Of a stretch of 64,000 nt of DNA, positions 48,301 to 57,840 are shown one piece after another. The stretch is from contig OX459110.1 of NCBI GenBank assembly GCA_949775045.1, positions 789,501 to 853,500 of the forward strand, read 5' to 3'. The position numbers were made by a program, and so were the translations under genes. Position 1 is the first letter of the stretch; every line of letters starts with the position of its first letter. Origin of the DNA: Metridium senile (lineage: Eukaryota > Cnidaria > Anthozoa > Actiniaria > Metridiidae). The notes under the pieces were generated by a model that was given only the letters and a program-made list of their open reading frames with translations, did no database searches and was not told the DNA's origin.

Positions 48301-51300
48301 TTTATGAACTAGATTATAATGTGACACAAAAGATGCAAGATTCTCAGTCGGTAAATCAGGATTAGTAATATTATTATAGTCTATGTTTATTCAGTAACTA
48401 AAATATAGATTTATTCAATGACAAATTATTAAATATTTTTTCGGTGCTTCCTTTCATCGCTGTATGGTTTTATGAACTAGAATAGAATGTGACACAAAAG
48501 ATACAAGATTCTCAGTCAGTAAATCAGGATTTAAGTAATATTATAGTCCATGTTTATTCAGTAACTAAAATAAAGGTTTATTCAATGGCAGTCTGTATTA
48601 AATATTTTTTCTGTCCTCACTCCATCCTGTTTTAGCTGTGACTGGGTGTTTTATATTCTAGATAATGTGACAAAATATGCAACATGTTCAGTCAGTAAAT
48701 CAGGATTTAAAGTAGCATTAGTTGGCAATAGATTTATTCAATGACAGTACTAAATTTTTTTCCTGTGCTCATTCAATCCTTTTTTTTCGCTGTGTGGTTT
48801 TATGAACTAGATAATGTGGCACAAAATATGCAACATGTTCAGTCAGTAAATCAGGATTTAAAGTAGCATTAGATGACAATAGATTTATTTAATGACAGTA
48901 CTAAAAAAAAATTCTGTGCTCATTCAATCCTTTTTTTCGCTGTGTGGTTTTATGAACTAGATAATGTGGCACAAAATATGCAAGATGTTCCGTAAATCAG
49001 GATTAGTTGTATTACACACTAAGTGACCAGCTGTTTTCATGTATAACACGGTCAGTAGTACAAGCTTGACGAATGACATCTGACTATTGTTTGATCCTAA
49101 TCTCTTTATTCTTGAAAACAGATATTGTGAGTACTTACAATTTATAGGAACATGTTAAAAATATCCATTTTTAATTGCTGTGTTTTCAAAGTGTTTTTTT
49201 TTTTTTCATCTCCACATTATTTTAGGTAATAATGTATATATACAGCCGATTTCGAAAAGGTTGTCCACCTGAAAAAGACATATATACTAAAATAAATATC
49301 ACGTGACTTATTATATATTCACTTTCCGCGCGTGTAGAAAGTCAGGTACTTCTAGCGACGGAAGATACTGCTTGTTTGAATTCACCGCCACATTACTCTC
49401 AAATGCACCTGACTTTCTACACGCGCGGAGAGTGAATATACAGTGAGTCACGTGATATTCCTTTTAGTATATATGTCTTTTCAGGTGGACAACCTTTTCG
49501 AGATCGGCTGTATATAATCAATATATATAAATTATAGTATATATATACGATATTATATTTGTATAATTATATAAATATCCCTTTTTAATTGCTGTGTTTT
49601 CAAAGTGTTTTTTTTTTTTTTTTTCATCTCCACATTATTTTAGGTAATTTTAATGTATATATATATATATAATCAATATATATAAATTATATTATATATA
49701 CGATATTATATTATTTTGTATTATTATATAAATATCCCTTTTTAATTAATTGCTGTGTTTTCAAAGTGTTTTTTTTTTTTCATCTCCAAATCGAAGTACT
49801 TAATAATTAATAATAATAATACCATATTCACGTCCAATCTATATCTCATCTTCAACTCTTCGATATCTCACGAGTGAGTGCAGCGAACGAGTTCAATATC
49901 AAATTTAAACAAGAGAAGATAAATGCCATACCTTCAGGTGTAAAAGGATTATTCTCTTTATTATTATAATTATAAACAAAATCATTATATGAAAAAGTGA
50001 TAGAAATGATATGTTTAATACAATCATGTAAAATTATTGTACTTTTAGTTTACAACATGTGTTCAAATACAATATTTCTCAGTGGCAGAAATCCCTGTAA
50101 ACCAGTTATTAATTATGTAAATACTAATTAAAATATGATGTTTGTTCAATTATGATGGAAGTTACTTGTGTTATTCTAGTTACCCTTTGGCTATTGCAAT
50201 AAAGTGTTGTTTTCTTTTATTATAGTTTGCCCCATGTTCTTCCTGTAATTAATCTCCCAGTCTATTTTAATTGAGTAATCTAGAACTGTGTTTCTTCCTC
50301 ATTAACTGAGTTTAAAATAAAAAAAATCTTATTAGTTATAATAATTGTCATTGAATTAATTGTGTTATTAATTTAGGCTTTTTTTCTTGATAATCCTTTA
50401 AGATTTCTAAAATTTATTGTGGATATATTTTGCTGATAGATTTACTTGAAACTATAATTATCTCTTGATTAATTGATTGATTGATTTGTTCATTGCCCCA
50501 TTTATTTGTTTATTGATTGACTTGTACTGCATGATCAATTCATTCATTCATTCATTCATTCACCCATTTATGTGTCCATTGATTCATTCAATCCTTCATT
50601 TACCCATTTATTTGTCCATTGATTCATTCAATCCTTCATTTACCCATTTATTTGTCCATTGATTCATTCAAGCCTTCATTTACCCATTTATTTGTCCATT
50701 GATTCATTTATTTTTAATCAACATTCTTCCATCCATCCGTTTTATATTTCCCTCCATGTATTTATCTATTTTCCTTTCCATCTTTATCCCATTGTGTCTA
50801 ATATGTAAATTGATCATTGTTGTTCCATTGTATAGGAATAGATGGATCACTTAACAACACTGCACCACCAGACATACCGACAGGGGGTCTGTTAGTCAAT
50901 GTTGGCACAGACAATAATGAACCTGACCCCCCTAGGGTGAAACAAACAACTGACACTGAGAGAAAGCTAGCCGCTATGGGGATATCATCCAGTGCTGATT
51001 TTGCCAGCTATAATCAAGATGATGACGTTGATGATGTAGAAACTGAGGGGCACTCACAGGCAGTGACCCCCCTTGTGATGAAAGGGAGGTCGCCCTCGCC
51101 CCTTCCAGCAGCCCCGCCGTCTTACGATGCTGTAAAGAAGGTAACGGTTTAGTACGATTGCAGAAGACTTGCAGTACTACTTCAGTACTCTGAAGATGAC
51201 TTCCGCTATTGATTGTTGGTTATTGAGTATGTTAGATCCCAGGGAAGGGGGGGGGGGGGGGGACTCCCATATATTTACAATACGGGATGATCCGCTGAAC

Positions 51301-54300
51301 AGGGTATGGTTTTTCGACCTTTTTGTCATAAACACGATAATTTTAGTTTTTTTTTTAATTAACTGTCATGAACAGGGTATCCTTAACTTTTTACCCCATT
51401 TCCCAATTTCCTTAGTTTTTTTTGTCATATTCAGGGTATGGTTCTTCGCATCAATGATAAGTAAGCTGATCTATTAATTAGATAGATAATTAATGATAAT
51501 ATTTAATGAAGGAACCAACTTGCAAAGGCGATTTTCAGTTGGGGTTTTCTTTCTTTTTACCATGATGGTGTTTTGGTTTCAGAATGATTCACCTCCTGCA
51601 ACAGCTGTGCCTACAAGTGAGGTTGAAATAGATGATCTGGAGAAATTTGTCTTGAGGTTTGTATCTAACATCATCATCATTAATTACCATCGTTATTTTT
51701 ATAATCATTACCATCATCATCTTTATTGTTATCATCAAATATCATTTCCACCACTATCATCATTATCATTATTACCATTGTCAACCATCGTCATCATTAT
51801 CATCACCATTATTATTGTCATCATTATCGCCATCATTGTGATATCATCACCATCATCATACTAACAAAGTGTCTATATTTCAGTCATCACTATTGTCATC
51901 ACTAGCATCATTGTGATATCATCACCATCATCATACTAACAAAGTTCCATATATTTCAGACCTGCCCCTCAAGGTGTAGTAGTCAAATGTCGTATTACAA
52001 GAGATAAGAAGGGAGTTGATCGAGGGATGTATCCTACCTACTTCCTACACATGGAGAGAGAGGATGGAAAAAAGGTATCTTCTGTTTTTTTTTCCTGCCA
52101 TACAGCGCACAATGGTTTCCTGGTGTTTTTTTCATTATTGTCATTATTGCTATCACTATCACCATTAATCTTTACGTCATCATATCGTAATAATTGTTGT
52201 TATTGCTATCATTATCACCATTATTATCTTCAATGCAACAGTTGTCATCATCATCATCATAATCATTGTAGTCGTAGTCATCACCATTGCCATTACTATT
52301 ATTATCACCATTATTGTCTTCATTGCAACAGTTGTCATCATAATCATCATCATCATTGTAGTCGTAGTCATCACCATTGTCATTACTATCATTATCACCA
52401 TTATTATCTTCATTGCAACAGTTGTCATCATAATCATCATCATCATTGTAGTCGTAGTCATCACCATTGTCATTACTATTATTATCACCATTATTATCTT
52501 CATTGCAACAGTTGTCATCATCATCAACATAATCATTGTAGTCGTAGTCATCACCATTGTCATTACTATCATTCTCACCATTATTATCTTCATTGCAACA
52601 GTTGTCATCATCATCATCATAATCATTGTAGTCGTAGTCATCACCATTGTCATTACTATCATTATCATCATTATTATCTCCATTATCATCATCATCATCA
52701 TTATTGTCATTCCTGCTATCACTATTATCCTTTACGTCATCATATCAAAATAATTGTTGTTATTGCTATCATTGTCACCATTATTGTCTTCATTGCAACA
52801 GTTGTCATCATCATCATCATAATCATTGTAGTCGTAGTCATCACCATTGTCATTACTATCATTCACCAACATCATCATTTGTTTAAGAGCATCATAATTG
52901 GTTTTCTAGGTGTTTTTATTGGCTGGTCGTAAAAGAAAGAAGAGTACCACATCAAACTATCTTATCAGCACCGATGCTACTGACCTTTCTCGTGGAGGAG
53001 AGAGCTTCATTGGCAAGCTACGCGCCAACCTTGTAGGGACCAAGTTTACAGTCTTTGATCAAGGCGTTAATCCAAAGAAGGGCGGAGTTATGTCTGATGG
53101 TTCTAATGTTAGAGAAGAATTGGCTGGAATTATTTATGTAAGTACTTACTGGCGTTACTTATGGCGACGTTAATCATTCATCAGGGTAAATGTGGTAAAT
53201 TTAATTATAATAATAATATAATTAATATATTCTGTATAAAAGAGAGTCAGTGTACTTACTGATGTTTAGGACGTGTTAATCCTTCGTTGGAGTAAATGGT
53301 AACTTATACACCGTAAAAAGAGTGTTACTTAATACAGATGTTTAGGACGTGTTAATCCTTCGTTGGAGTAAAAATAGTAACTTATGCACCATAGAGAGTG
53401 TTACTTACTGATGCTTTTGATGTAAATCCTTCATCGAAGTAAAAATGGTAGCTTATACACTGTATAAAAGAAAGTGTAATTTTACTTACTGACGTTTAGG
53501 ATGTTATCCTTTGTCGAAGTAAAAATGTTAACTTATACACCGTATAAACAGGAGTGTTACTAAGTAAACGTTATTTTGTAAATTAAAATCATAATTAAAA
53601 TGGTAGCTTAAAAATATATACATGTAGCATTACTGTAAACTCGAGAATGTTGTACACTGACTTTTTGTATTTATTTTTTTTTTTTTTTGTGCACTGACTC
53701 TTCGGATGTTAATCCTCCATCAGAGTAATAGATTAATTGTAACTTTTACACTGTATGAAAAGTGTTACCAATGTTTCAGAGTTACTGTACGTATATGTGC
53801 GACTCGCCGTACCATAGTCACTTACAAAAACTTTTGATTAATTTTTGACATTATTTTGACATTTTTCCATCTCAATAGACCAATCAGGTACAAGTTTATA
53901 TCGACAGGCAGAAACTTGGTGTCTGTAATTGATCCATTGAGATGAAAAAAATGTCAAAACAATGTCAAAAGTTCATCAAAAGTTTTTGTAAGTGACTATG
54001 GTACGGCGAGTCGCACAGTAACTGTTATCTTCTACACTGCAAAAAGAGTGTTACTTACTGTAGTTTCATATGTGGTTGATGATATTGTTGGTTTTGTTTA
54101 GGACACCAATGTACTGGGTTTCAAAGGCCCTCGTAAGATGACAGTTGTTTTACCTGGAATGGGGCTCGACCAGCAACGAGTTCCTTTAAGACCAAAAACT
54201 GTAAGTATCCAATCACTGAGTGACAGTAGACAAGGGAAAATGACCATGTGAGCTGAATTATGTGCAAAATAATTAAATGTAGACTGAGGTAGTGAGTATG

Positions 54301-55589
54301 TGTCCGAGTCTCCCCCATTAGTAGGGCACATGTGTCCAGTCTAGAAGAATTGTCATGAGACGTTAAAAAATGATTTATTTTTACTACACTACCTGAGACG
54401 ATCATACATCATCTACATCAAATGTGCCTGGGATCAGACCATTTACCATTTATGTTAATCATTGAATCAATATATCATGATGTTAACAGGAAGCTGATAC
54501 AATACTTGAACGACACAGAAATCGACAACTTGAAAACTTGGTAGAACTGCATAACAAAACCCCAGTCTGGAATGACGGTAAGCATCAATGTCTGGAAGCG
54601 TTTATAACATCAGGCTCTGTCTTAGAAGATTGGGAAATCACCTACTACATACTCAACATTAGTGGGTCAATTGATTGACTGATTGATTACCCTGCGAGCA
54701 GAGATTTATTTCTCTCTTACCTGGAACAACGTCGTTCTAGGTAAGAGAAAGGAACCTCTGCTCGCAGGGTACTGATCAATTGAATAACTATCTAACATAC
54801 TGACTGACTGGGTTATTGAATATAATTTGTTGATTAATTGATAGGTTAATTGATAGATAGATGGACTAATTGATTGATTGATTGATTGATTGAATGATTG
54901 ATTGATTGATTGATTGATTGATATTTCATGGATAGGTTAATGGATAGATTGACTAATTGATTGATGATTGATTGTTGTTCTGTTTCATTGTTTCCAGATA
55001 CTCAATCATACGTCCTAAATTTCCATGGTAGGGTCACTCAGGCTTCTGTTAAAAATTTTCAGATTGTTCATGATAGTGATGGTAAGTAGATTCCTACACA
55101 TTCAGTAATTATTAATAATAAATGATGATGATGATGATGATGCTGGTGATGACGATAGTGATTTGGGTTCGATTCCCAGCTCGGGCACCGGATCATATGT
55201 GAATTTAGTTTGTTTGATGTGTTGTTCTCTACCATGATATATGCCAGAAGGGTTTTTCTCCGGGTTATCCGGTTTACCTCCCTCAGTAAAATTCAACATG
55301 TGAGGAGTGATGTATGAAAAATATTTAATGTAGAGGTAGTGAGTGTGAGTGCCAACAGCAGAATAACCACGATGTGAATCTGCTATGGAAAATATTATAA
55401 TGTTATAATTATTATTATGATATTGAGTATTGAAAATGCTGTCCTGTTGTTCCAGTGGACTATATAATCATGCAGTTTGGTCGCGTCGCTGAAGACGTCT
55501 TCACTATGGACTACAGTTATCCTATGTGTGCTGTCCAATCGTTTGCTATTGCACTCAGCAGTTTTGATGGCAAGTTAGCATGTGAATAG
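33351..55589 (+). CDS. TULP3/TUB-like: Tubby-like protein (TUB/TULP3 type), 13 exons, 458 aa
   Basis: Coding exons: 33351-33373, 33524-33553, 40661-40724, 42667-42712, 44141-44227, 50836-51140, 51583-51656, 51960-52074, 52910-53137, 54102-54200, 54490-54577, 54998-55081, 55456-55589. All junctions are GT-AG and in phase. The N-terminus MSYGFGD leads into [27 protein letters not shown] in two parts, matching the basic helix of TULP3/TUB that binds IFT-A; the following LHGIDG is also found in vertebrate TULP3. Residues about 95-205 are acidic, Pro/Ser-rich linker. The Tubby domain covers 210-458: [37 protein letters not shown] (phosphoinositide-binding basic strand), [32 protein letters not shown], and the invariant end [10 protein letters not shown]. 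The family carries membrane cargo such as GPCRs into cilia by linking PIP2 and IFT-A. It is complete, with no broken motif. Confidence 0.97.
34385..34565 (+). pseudogene. Degenerate CR1/L2-like LINE RT tail
   Basis: Translated fragments read [20 protein letters not shown] and then stop after ALPQKTVPA. This is the same C-terminal reverse-transcriptase motif as at 39901 (TYG..FS.A.P.LWN.LP) but from a different, older family copy with in-frame stops. It lies in intron 2 of the Tubby-like gene. Confidence 0.7.
35454..35760 (+). mobile_element. 5'-truncated LINE insertion with poly(A) and target-site duplication
   Basis: GGATGAACTT occurs at 35444-35453 and again at 35761-35770, directly after a 13-A tail. 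Between them is about 310 bp with an open frame of some 73 codons ([37 protein letters not shown], stop 35671) followed by a short 3' UTR and AATAAAGGC. The structure is that of a retrotransposed LINE 3' end; the peptide resembles the RT C-terminal domain of cnidarian LINEs but I cannot name the family. Confidence 0.75.
35771..37260. other. Plain AT-rich intron sequence
   Basis: Part of the large intron after Tubby-like exon 2. Short open frames occur but lack splice signals or recognisable motifs; nothing further seen. Confidence 0.5.
37266..39400. repeat. 44/45-bp minisatellite, about 47 units (VNTR)
   Basis: Unit GTCATCATTATCATGCACCA then CCATCATTATCATCACCATC and ATGCA. Units differ at three places only: ATC or ACC after GTC; ATGCACCAC, ACCACCAC or ATCACCAC; and CATCATT or CATTATT. 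Nearly all other bases are constant. Three His/Ser/Ile-rich frames stay open through it on the plus strand. It lies inside the 7-kb second intron of the Tubby-like gene. Confidence 0.97.
39401..40655. repeat. CAT-rich degenerate arrays around a LINE tail
   Basis: Imperfect (CAT)n/(CAC)n with larger duplicated blocks (ATATAACCATGATCATCA at 39670 and 39841; CCTTATGAATCATGATCATC at 39733 and 40392), interrupted by the LINE tail at 39901-40380. Confidence 0.85.
39901..40380 (+). pseudogene. 5'-truncated CR1/L2-like LINE: RT tail, 3' UTR and (ATT)n
   Basis: A frame from 39895 to 40143 ends with sequence typical of a LINE reverse transcriptase C-terminus ([43 protein letters not shown]). After an AT-rich 3' UTR comes GTAAAGCGCCTAGAACAAG and a tail of (ATT)n at 40362-40380, the classic L2-like 3' end. 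The copy is inserted in CAT-rich DNA of the third Tubby-like coding-exon intron; the interrupted target text (CATGTTATCATTGCC) recurs at 39714. Only the last ~80 codons remain. Confidence 0.85.
40741..41035. repeat. 12-bp AATAAATAATTA array and GAAT arrays
   Basis: Nine or so copies of a 12-bp AT unit up to 40855, then (GAAT)n/(AAAT)n. They start 17 bp after the donor of Tubby-like exon 3. Confidence 0.9.
41080..41640. repeat. 70-bp tandem repeat
   Basis: GTGTGGGCTGTGCC, TTTTGATTACATTAATTGG and AGTAAAAATGTACAATAACT recur at 70-bp spacing (41365, 41435, 41505), with decayed copies on both sides. Confidence 0.85.
41780..42200. repeat. Dispersed repeat, GGTCGCTTACGAGAG family copy 2
   Basis: Same block order as 15540-15975: GTGGCC..TTGGGCCAGGAGAA, GGAAGCCCAAACCA, ATTAAAGATGTTTTGGAAG, TTATTAATTACAGAGTTATA. 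The open frame across 41978-42199 is inside it. Confidence 0.65.
42750..43020. repeat. Two inverted-repeat copies, TTCCAGTTTACTCAGGGG
   Basis: TTCCAGTTTACTCAG..GCAAATTTGTT..AATTAATGAGAC occurs at 42767 and 42938, each followed by the inverse CCTAGTAAACTG, so each copy is a small hairpin of about 90 bp. Confidence 0.65.
43540..44040. repeat. 147-169 bp tandem repeat, four copies
   Basis: AACATTGTATTTCCCTA begins at about 43551, 43698, 43856 and 44026, each followed by GGCCACTTTTACACTT, TGCGTATCTCTATTGT and GGTGGCCTAGCTAGCAATGA. Confidence 0.85.
44300..44515 (-). mobile_element. SINE copy with tRNA-like head
   Basis: On the minus strand, TAGCACAGTTAGTGCGCAGC resembles box A and GTTCCCGAGTTATATTCCC a decayed box B. 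The body (TTTAAAGCTACTTAAAGC, GAGAAGTCGAAAC) recurs at 8435-8505, which supports a dispersed element. It is in the intron after Tubby-like exon 5. Confidence 0.45.
45365..45793. mobile_element. Hairpin element, about 430 bp
   Basis: Arms TTTACAGCCAAACCTACAGA / CTGTAGGATTGGCTGTAAA, AGTGTTCCTATCTAGGTTGG / GGTTGGAAGACTC-type inverse, and TTCAAAATGC..AAGTTTC pairing. It splits a duplicated flank (ATTTTTGTTGAGTGATAA at 45091 and 45807). Confidence 0.65.
45888..46083. mobile_element. PIF/Harbinger-like MITE with TAA duplication
   Basis: Ends GGCCTCGTCTACACGAATCC / GGATTCGTGTAAACGGGGCC, flanked by TAA on both sides. Internal blocks AAACCGCATA / TATGCGGTTTC repeat. The related sequence near 45176-45215 (ACCATTATTAAGCTCACCAC) shows the site without the insertion. 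Confidence 0.75.
46473..46597. mobile_element. Hairpin element, 125 bp
   Basis: AACGCAAATAAGTTTGATTT / AAATCAAACTTACTTGCGTT, inner CGCCATCCAGCGT / ACGCTGGATGGTG. Confidence 0.7.
46720..47010. repeat. Tandem duplication, about 150 bp units
   Basis: AAAATACACCAGTTTAGCAT, AGCTAAT..CTTACAC, GCCAGG.CATTGATATTT and TTGATAATGACAG occur twice in the same order. Confidence 0.8.
48150..49015. repeat. 146-180 bp tandem repeat, about six copies
   Basis: CAGTCAGTAAATCAGGATT, ATAGATTTATTCAATGACA and GCTGTATGGTTTTATGAACTAG recur in order about six times, with divergence and internal deletions. Confidence 0.8.
49160..49800. repeat. Tandem repeat, three copies, one carrying a MITE
   Basis: ATATCCCTTTTTAATTGCTG, TTTTCAAAGTGTTTTTTT and CATCTCCACATTATTTTAGG occur near 49160, 49570 and 49735. 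The first copy is interrupted by the MITE at 49243-49510. Confidence 0.8.
49243..49510. mobile_element. Tc1/mariner-like MITE, TA target duplication
   Basis: Terminal inverted repeats of about 65 bp: CAGCCGATTTCGAAAAGGTT and AACCTTTTCGAGATCGGCTG, continuing GTCCACCTGAAAA / TTTTCAGGTGGAC, ATATATACTAAAAT and CACGTGA. TA lies at both ends. The adjacent tandem copy at about 49650-49700 keeps the uninterrupted TA-rich site. Confidence 0.8.
50480..50730. repeat. CATT repeats and a 40-bp tandem repeat
   Basis: ATTGATTCATTCAATCCTTC, ATTTACCCATTTATTTGTCC recur at exactly 40 bp, four copies (50573-50700), in the intron before Tubby-like exon 6. Confidence 0.85.
51660..51950. repeat. CAT-rich intron array
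   Basis: The intron after Tubby-like exon 7 is imperfect (CAT)n/(ATT)n from 13 bp after the donor to the acceptor; the 45-bp block TGTGATATCATCACCATC, ATCATACTAACAAAGT occurs twice. Confidence 0.88.
52195..52870. repeat. 90-bp minisatellite in the Tubby-domain intron
   Basis: CATTGCAACAGTTGTCATCA at 52321, 52411, 52501 and 52591, plus flanking copies near 52231 and 52791. Each unit continues ATAATCATTGTAGTCGTAGT and CACCATTGTCATTACTATC. Ninety bp is 30 codons, so the frame entering from exon 8 stays open across the intron. Confidence 0.92.
53230..53780. repeat. Decayed tandem array of the TTACTGACGTTT..CCTTCGT motif
   Basis: About seven units of 60-70 bp: GTGTTACTTACTGATGTTTA, GGACGTGTTAATCCTTCGTT, GGAGTAAAAATGGTAACTTA. 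The same core occurs singly at 1230-1275 and 42225-42285. Confidence 0.75.
53781..54022. mobile_element. Hairpin MITE, 242 bp
   Basis: GTTACTGTACGTATATGTGC / GCACAGTAAC, GCGACTCGCCGTACCATAGT / ACTATGGTACGGCGAGTCGC and CACTTACAAAAACTTTTGAT / ATCAAAAGTTTTTGTAAGTG. Arms exceed 90 bp. Confidence 0.8.
54688..54772. mobile_element. Short hairpin MITE, 85 bp
   Basis: TACCCTGCGAGCAGAG / CTCTGCTCGCAGGGTA with TCTCTTACCTGGAACAACG / CGTTCTAGGTAAGAGA, almost no loop. Confidence 0.8.
54790..54970. repeat. (ATTG)n tetranucleotide array
   Basis: TTGATTGATTGATTGA runs with ATAGATAGATGG variants in the intron before Tubby-like exon 12. Confidence 0.9.
55148..55310 (+). mobile_element. tRNA-derived SINE remnant
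   Basis: GGGTTCGATTCCCAGC at 55163 is a good pol III box B, followed by a GCTCGGGCACC tRNA-like end. The downstream body (TTTTTCTCCGGGTTATCCGG, TTTACCTCCCTC) matches the conserved central domain seen in many animal SINEs. It lies in the last intron of the Tubby-like gene. Confidence 0.6.
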
Positions 55590-55674
55590 AATATGAATAT
55601 CATAGAATATACATGTATATAAAGACTCATACTTCCATCTTATTACAATGTGATATTAACTGCACTTTAATTAT

Positions 55675-55898
55675 TAGAGTGGTTTTCATTAGAGTAGTCG
55701 CATCAACCTGTGAAATGAATATCATCGATACTTAAATGCTGAACTTTCAAATTGTGGACTGAAAATTGGTATCTTTTAGCCTTAAGAACCAAGCTTTGTG
55801 AAAACCACTCTACAGCTAGAAATGAAGTGTACTAATTTATAAGTATGAGTGTCACAGCAAAACAAATATCATAAGTGCAATTTAATGAAAACCACTCC
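55675..55898. mobile_element. Imperfect hairpin element
   Basis: AGAGTGGTTTTCATTAGAG against TTTAATGAAAACCACTCC at the ends; a further GAAAACCACTCTAC at 55799 suggests a composite of two copies. Confidence 0.5.
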
Positions 55899-55927
55899 TA
55901 AAACTGTGCACATACTCAACTTGTCAT

Positions 55928-56092
55928 TGTATACACCGAATCGAAATATGGCGAAAAATTTGTATAACTATTGATATTGACTGACTAGACTCGTAGATAT
56001 GTAAAACTCTATTGTGTTACAACATGAAAATGGGGCTAGCCAGTCAAAAATAATTGCAAGGTCGCCATATTTCCGATTCCGTCATCTAGAGC
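55928..56092. mobile_element. Imperfect hairpin element, related to 14040-14240
   Basis: CACCGAATCGAAATATGGCG / CGCCATATTTCCGATTCCG at the ends, and ACTGACTAGACTC inside, as in the tandem block at 14040-14240. Confidence 0.55.
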
Positions 56093-56789
56093 AACTATAA
56101 TTTTAACGAACAGATCATTGTCACAACAACACTGAGACAACATGTCTTCCCACATTACAGTGAACCAAATGAAAATATTTTAATTTTATCACCATTTTAA
56201 GTTAACTTTTTGTTTTAAAATATTTTAATTTTAGCGTCAGTTTTATAACTGTCATCACTTTAGCGTATTTTAAGTATTATTCTAGGAATATTTTAGTCAT
56301 AGTTGTAGGACAGTTTTCCGTCAGTACTTACTGCAAACTGTGGTATTTTCAATTTACAGCGCCTTTCATAATTACGCGACCGCCGACATTCAAATATCAA
56401 CATGAAAAAAGTGAAATTTTGATTAAGTTAGGGTAGTAAAAATGCTTTAAAAACGCTTTTTACACATTGTTGGCATTTGTTCTTCGATGGCTGTGAAAAT
56501 TATGAAAAGCTCTGTAAGTACATGTACAGCTGATTTGAAAACCATTGTCTAAGTTCAAATGCAGTTTTAAATTAATTTTAACTATGAGGTCCTTACTTCT
56601 GTATGCTATTTGGCATTGTGATGTCATGATAATTAAATATAGAAACTATGTCATAAATGCCATTATGTAAATTATTGAATGACATCATTGATATTTTGGT
56701 ACTCATTGACGTCATTGTTGCCATACACAAACTAAAGTGATGATGTACGTCATTGTCGATGAGCTACTTAGATTGACGTCATTGATGTT

Positions 56790-57077
56790 TAAAGGCCGGT
56801 ACACACTAAGTGACAAGATGCTACAACACGGCAACACAGCGCTACAACATCAATTCCTTTGCACTGCTTCGAAAACACACTGCCGTTACACTAGTTTCAC
56901 TCATTTTATTGCTGCGACCTGATGCACAAATTCAAACCAGTTTAAATTGGTGCAACATGTCGCAGGGACAAAATATTGCCACAGAAACTCAATTTGCACA
57001 CATGGGAAATTTCCGCCTCAACCTGTTGATGTGTTGTATTACAGGGACTTGTCACCTAGCGTGTACCTGCCTTAAAA
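56790..57077. mobile_element. Hairpin element with AAGGCCGGTACACAC ends
   Basis: AAAGGCCGGTACACACTAAG / CTAGCGTGTACCTGCCTTAAA and GTGACAAG / CTTGTCAC. The ends are typical of a DNA transposon; the core is unique here. The open frames across it are incidental. Confidence 0.55.
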
Positions 57078-57585
57078 CTATCTAGAAATGTTGTATGCAG
57101 TATTTTATTAATGCTGTCATTGTTGTTATAGCTAATAATTTATGACGTCATAATTTCTATAATCAGGATGTACTTGACACATACATCATGCTACTAAAAC
57201 TTGTATTAAATGACGTCATTTGTGTTATACTAAACTAGGCTTATTAATTTCTGCTATCAATGACGTCATCATTGTTAGGAATGGATGTTAATAATCATAT
57301 TTTTACTGATTTGGAATAGACCAGTTTAAATTGCTACTTCTTGCTTTAAAACGTGTTCTTAATATAGCTCCCTTGATTCTAGATTGTAATGCCATGTGCT
57401 CTTAACGGTTGTGTTGTACATATACTAGATAACTAATATTATTAAAAAAGACAAGATCCTTGATTTTGATGCATATTGGACATTTCACATTTGATAGAGT
57501 ATGGCATGCTTGGTAATTTTACAGATAACAGTTTATTTTTCATGTCTACAACATGGAAACATGTTCGGGTGTTTGGAAACCTCTG

Positions 57586-57840
57586 TTGAGAATGTGACTA
57601 GAATCTGGGATGGACTCCTTGTGTCCAAGTGGTAGGGGTGATCGCTGCTCCTTTTAAGGCTGAAAATATTCCTGTGGTTACCTTTAGGGTTCTGACTCAA
57701 ACACGTAACATTTACATAACCTTTTAGTGGCTAAAATCAGCGAGGCTGTAGCAGTTTTCATAGTTAATTTAAGGGGCCATTTGTGAAATCAGCCAGCGAT
57801 CACCCCTACCACTTGAATAAAGGGACTCGATTCCCTGTCC
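57586..57840. mobile_element. Hairpin element, about 255 bp
   Basis: CCAAGTGGTAGGGGTGATCG / CGATCACCCCTACCACTTG near the ends, TGGACTCCTTGT / AAAGGGACTCGATTC outside. Confidence 0.6.

Noticed and set aside
56737..57085. Two overlapping short plus-strand frames
   Set aside because: They lie inside a hairpin element with inverted GGCCGGTACACAC ends.
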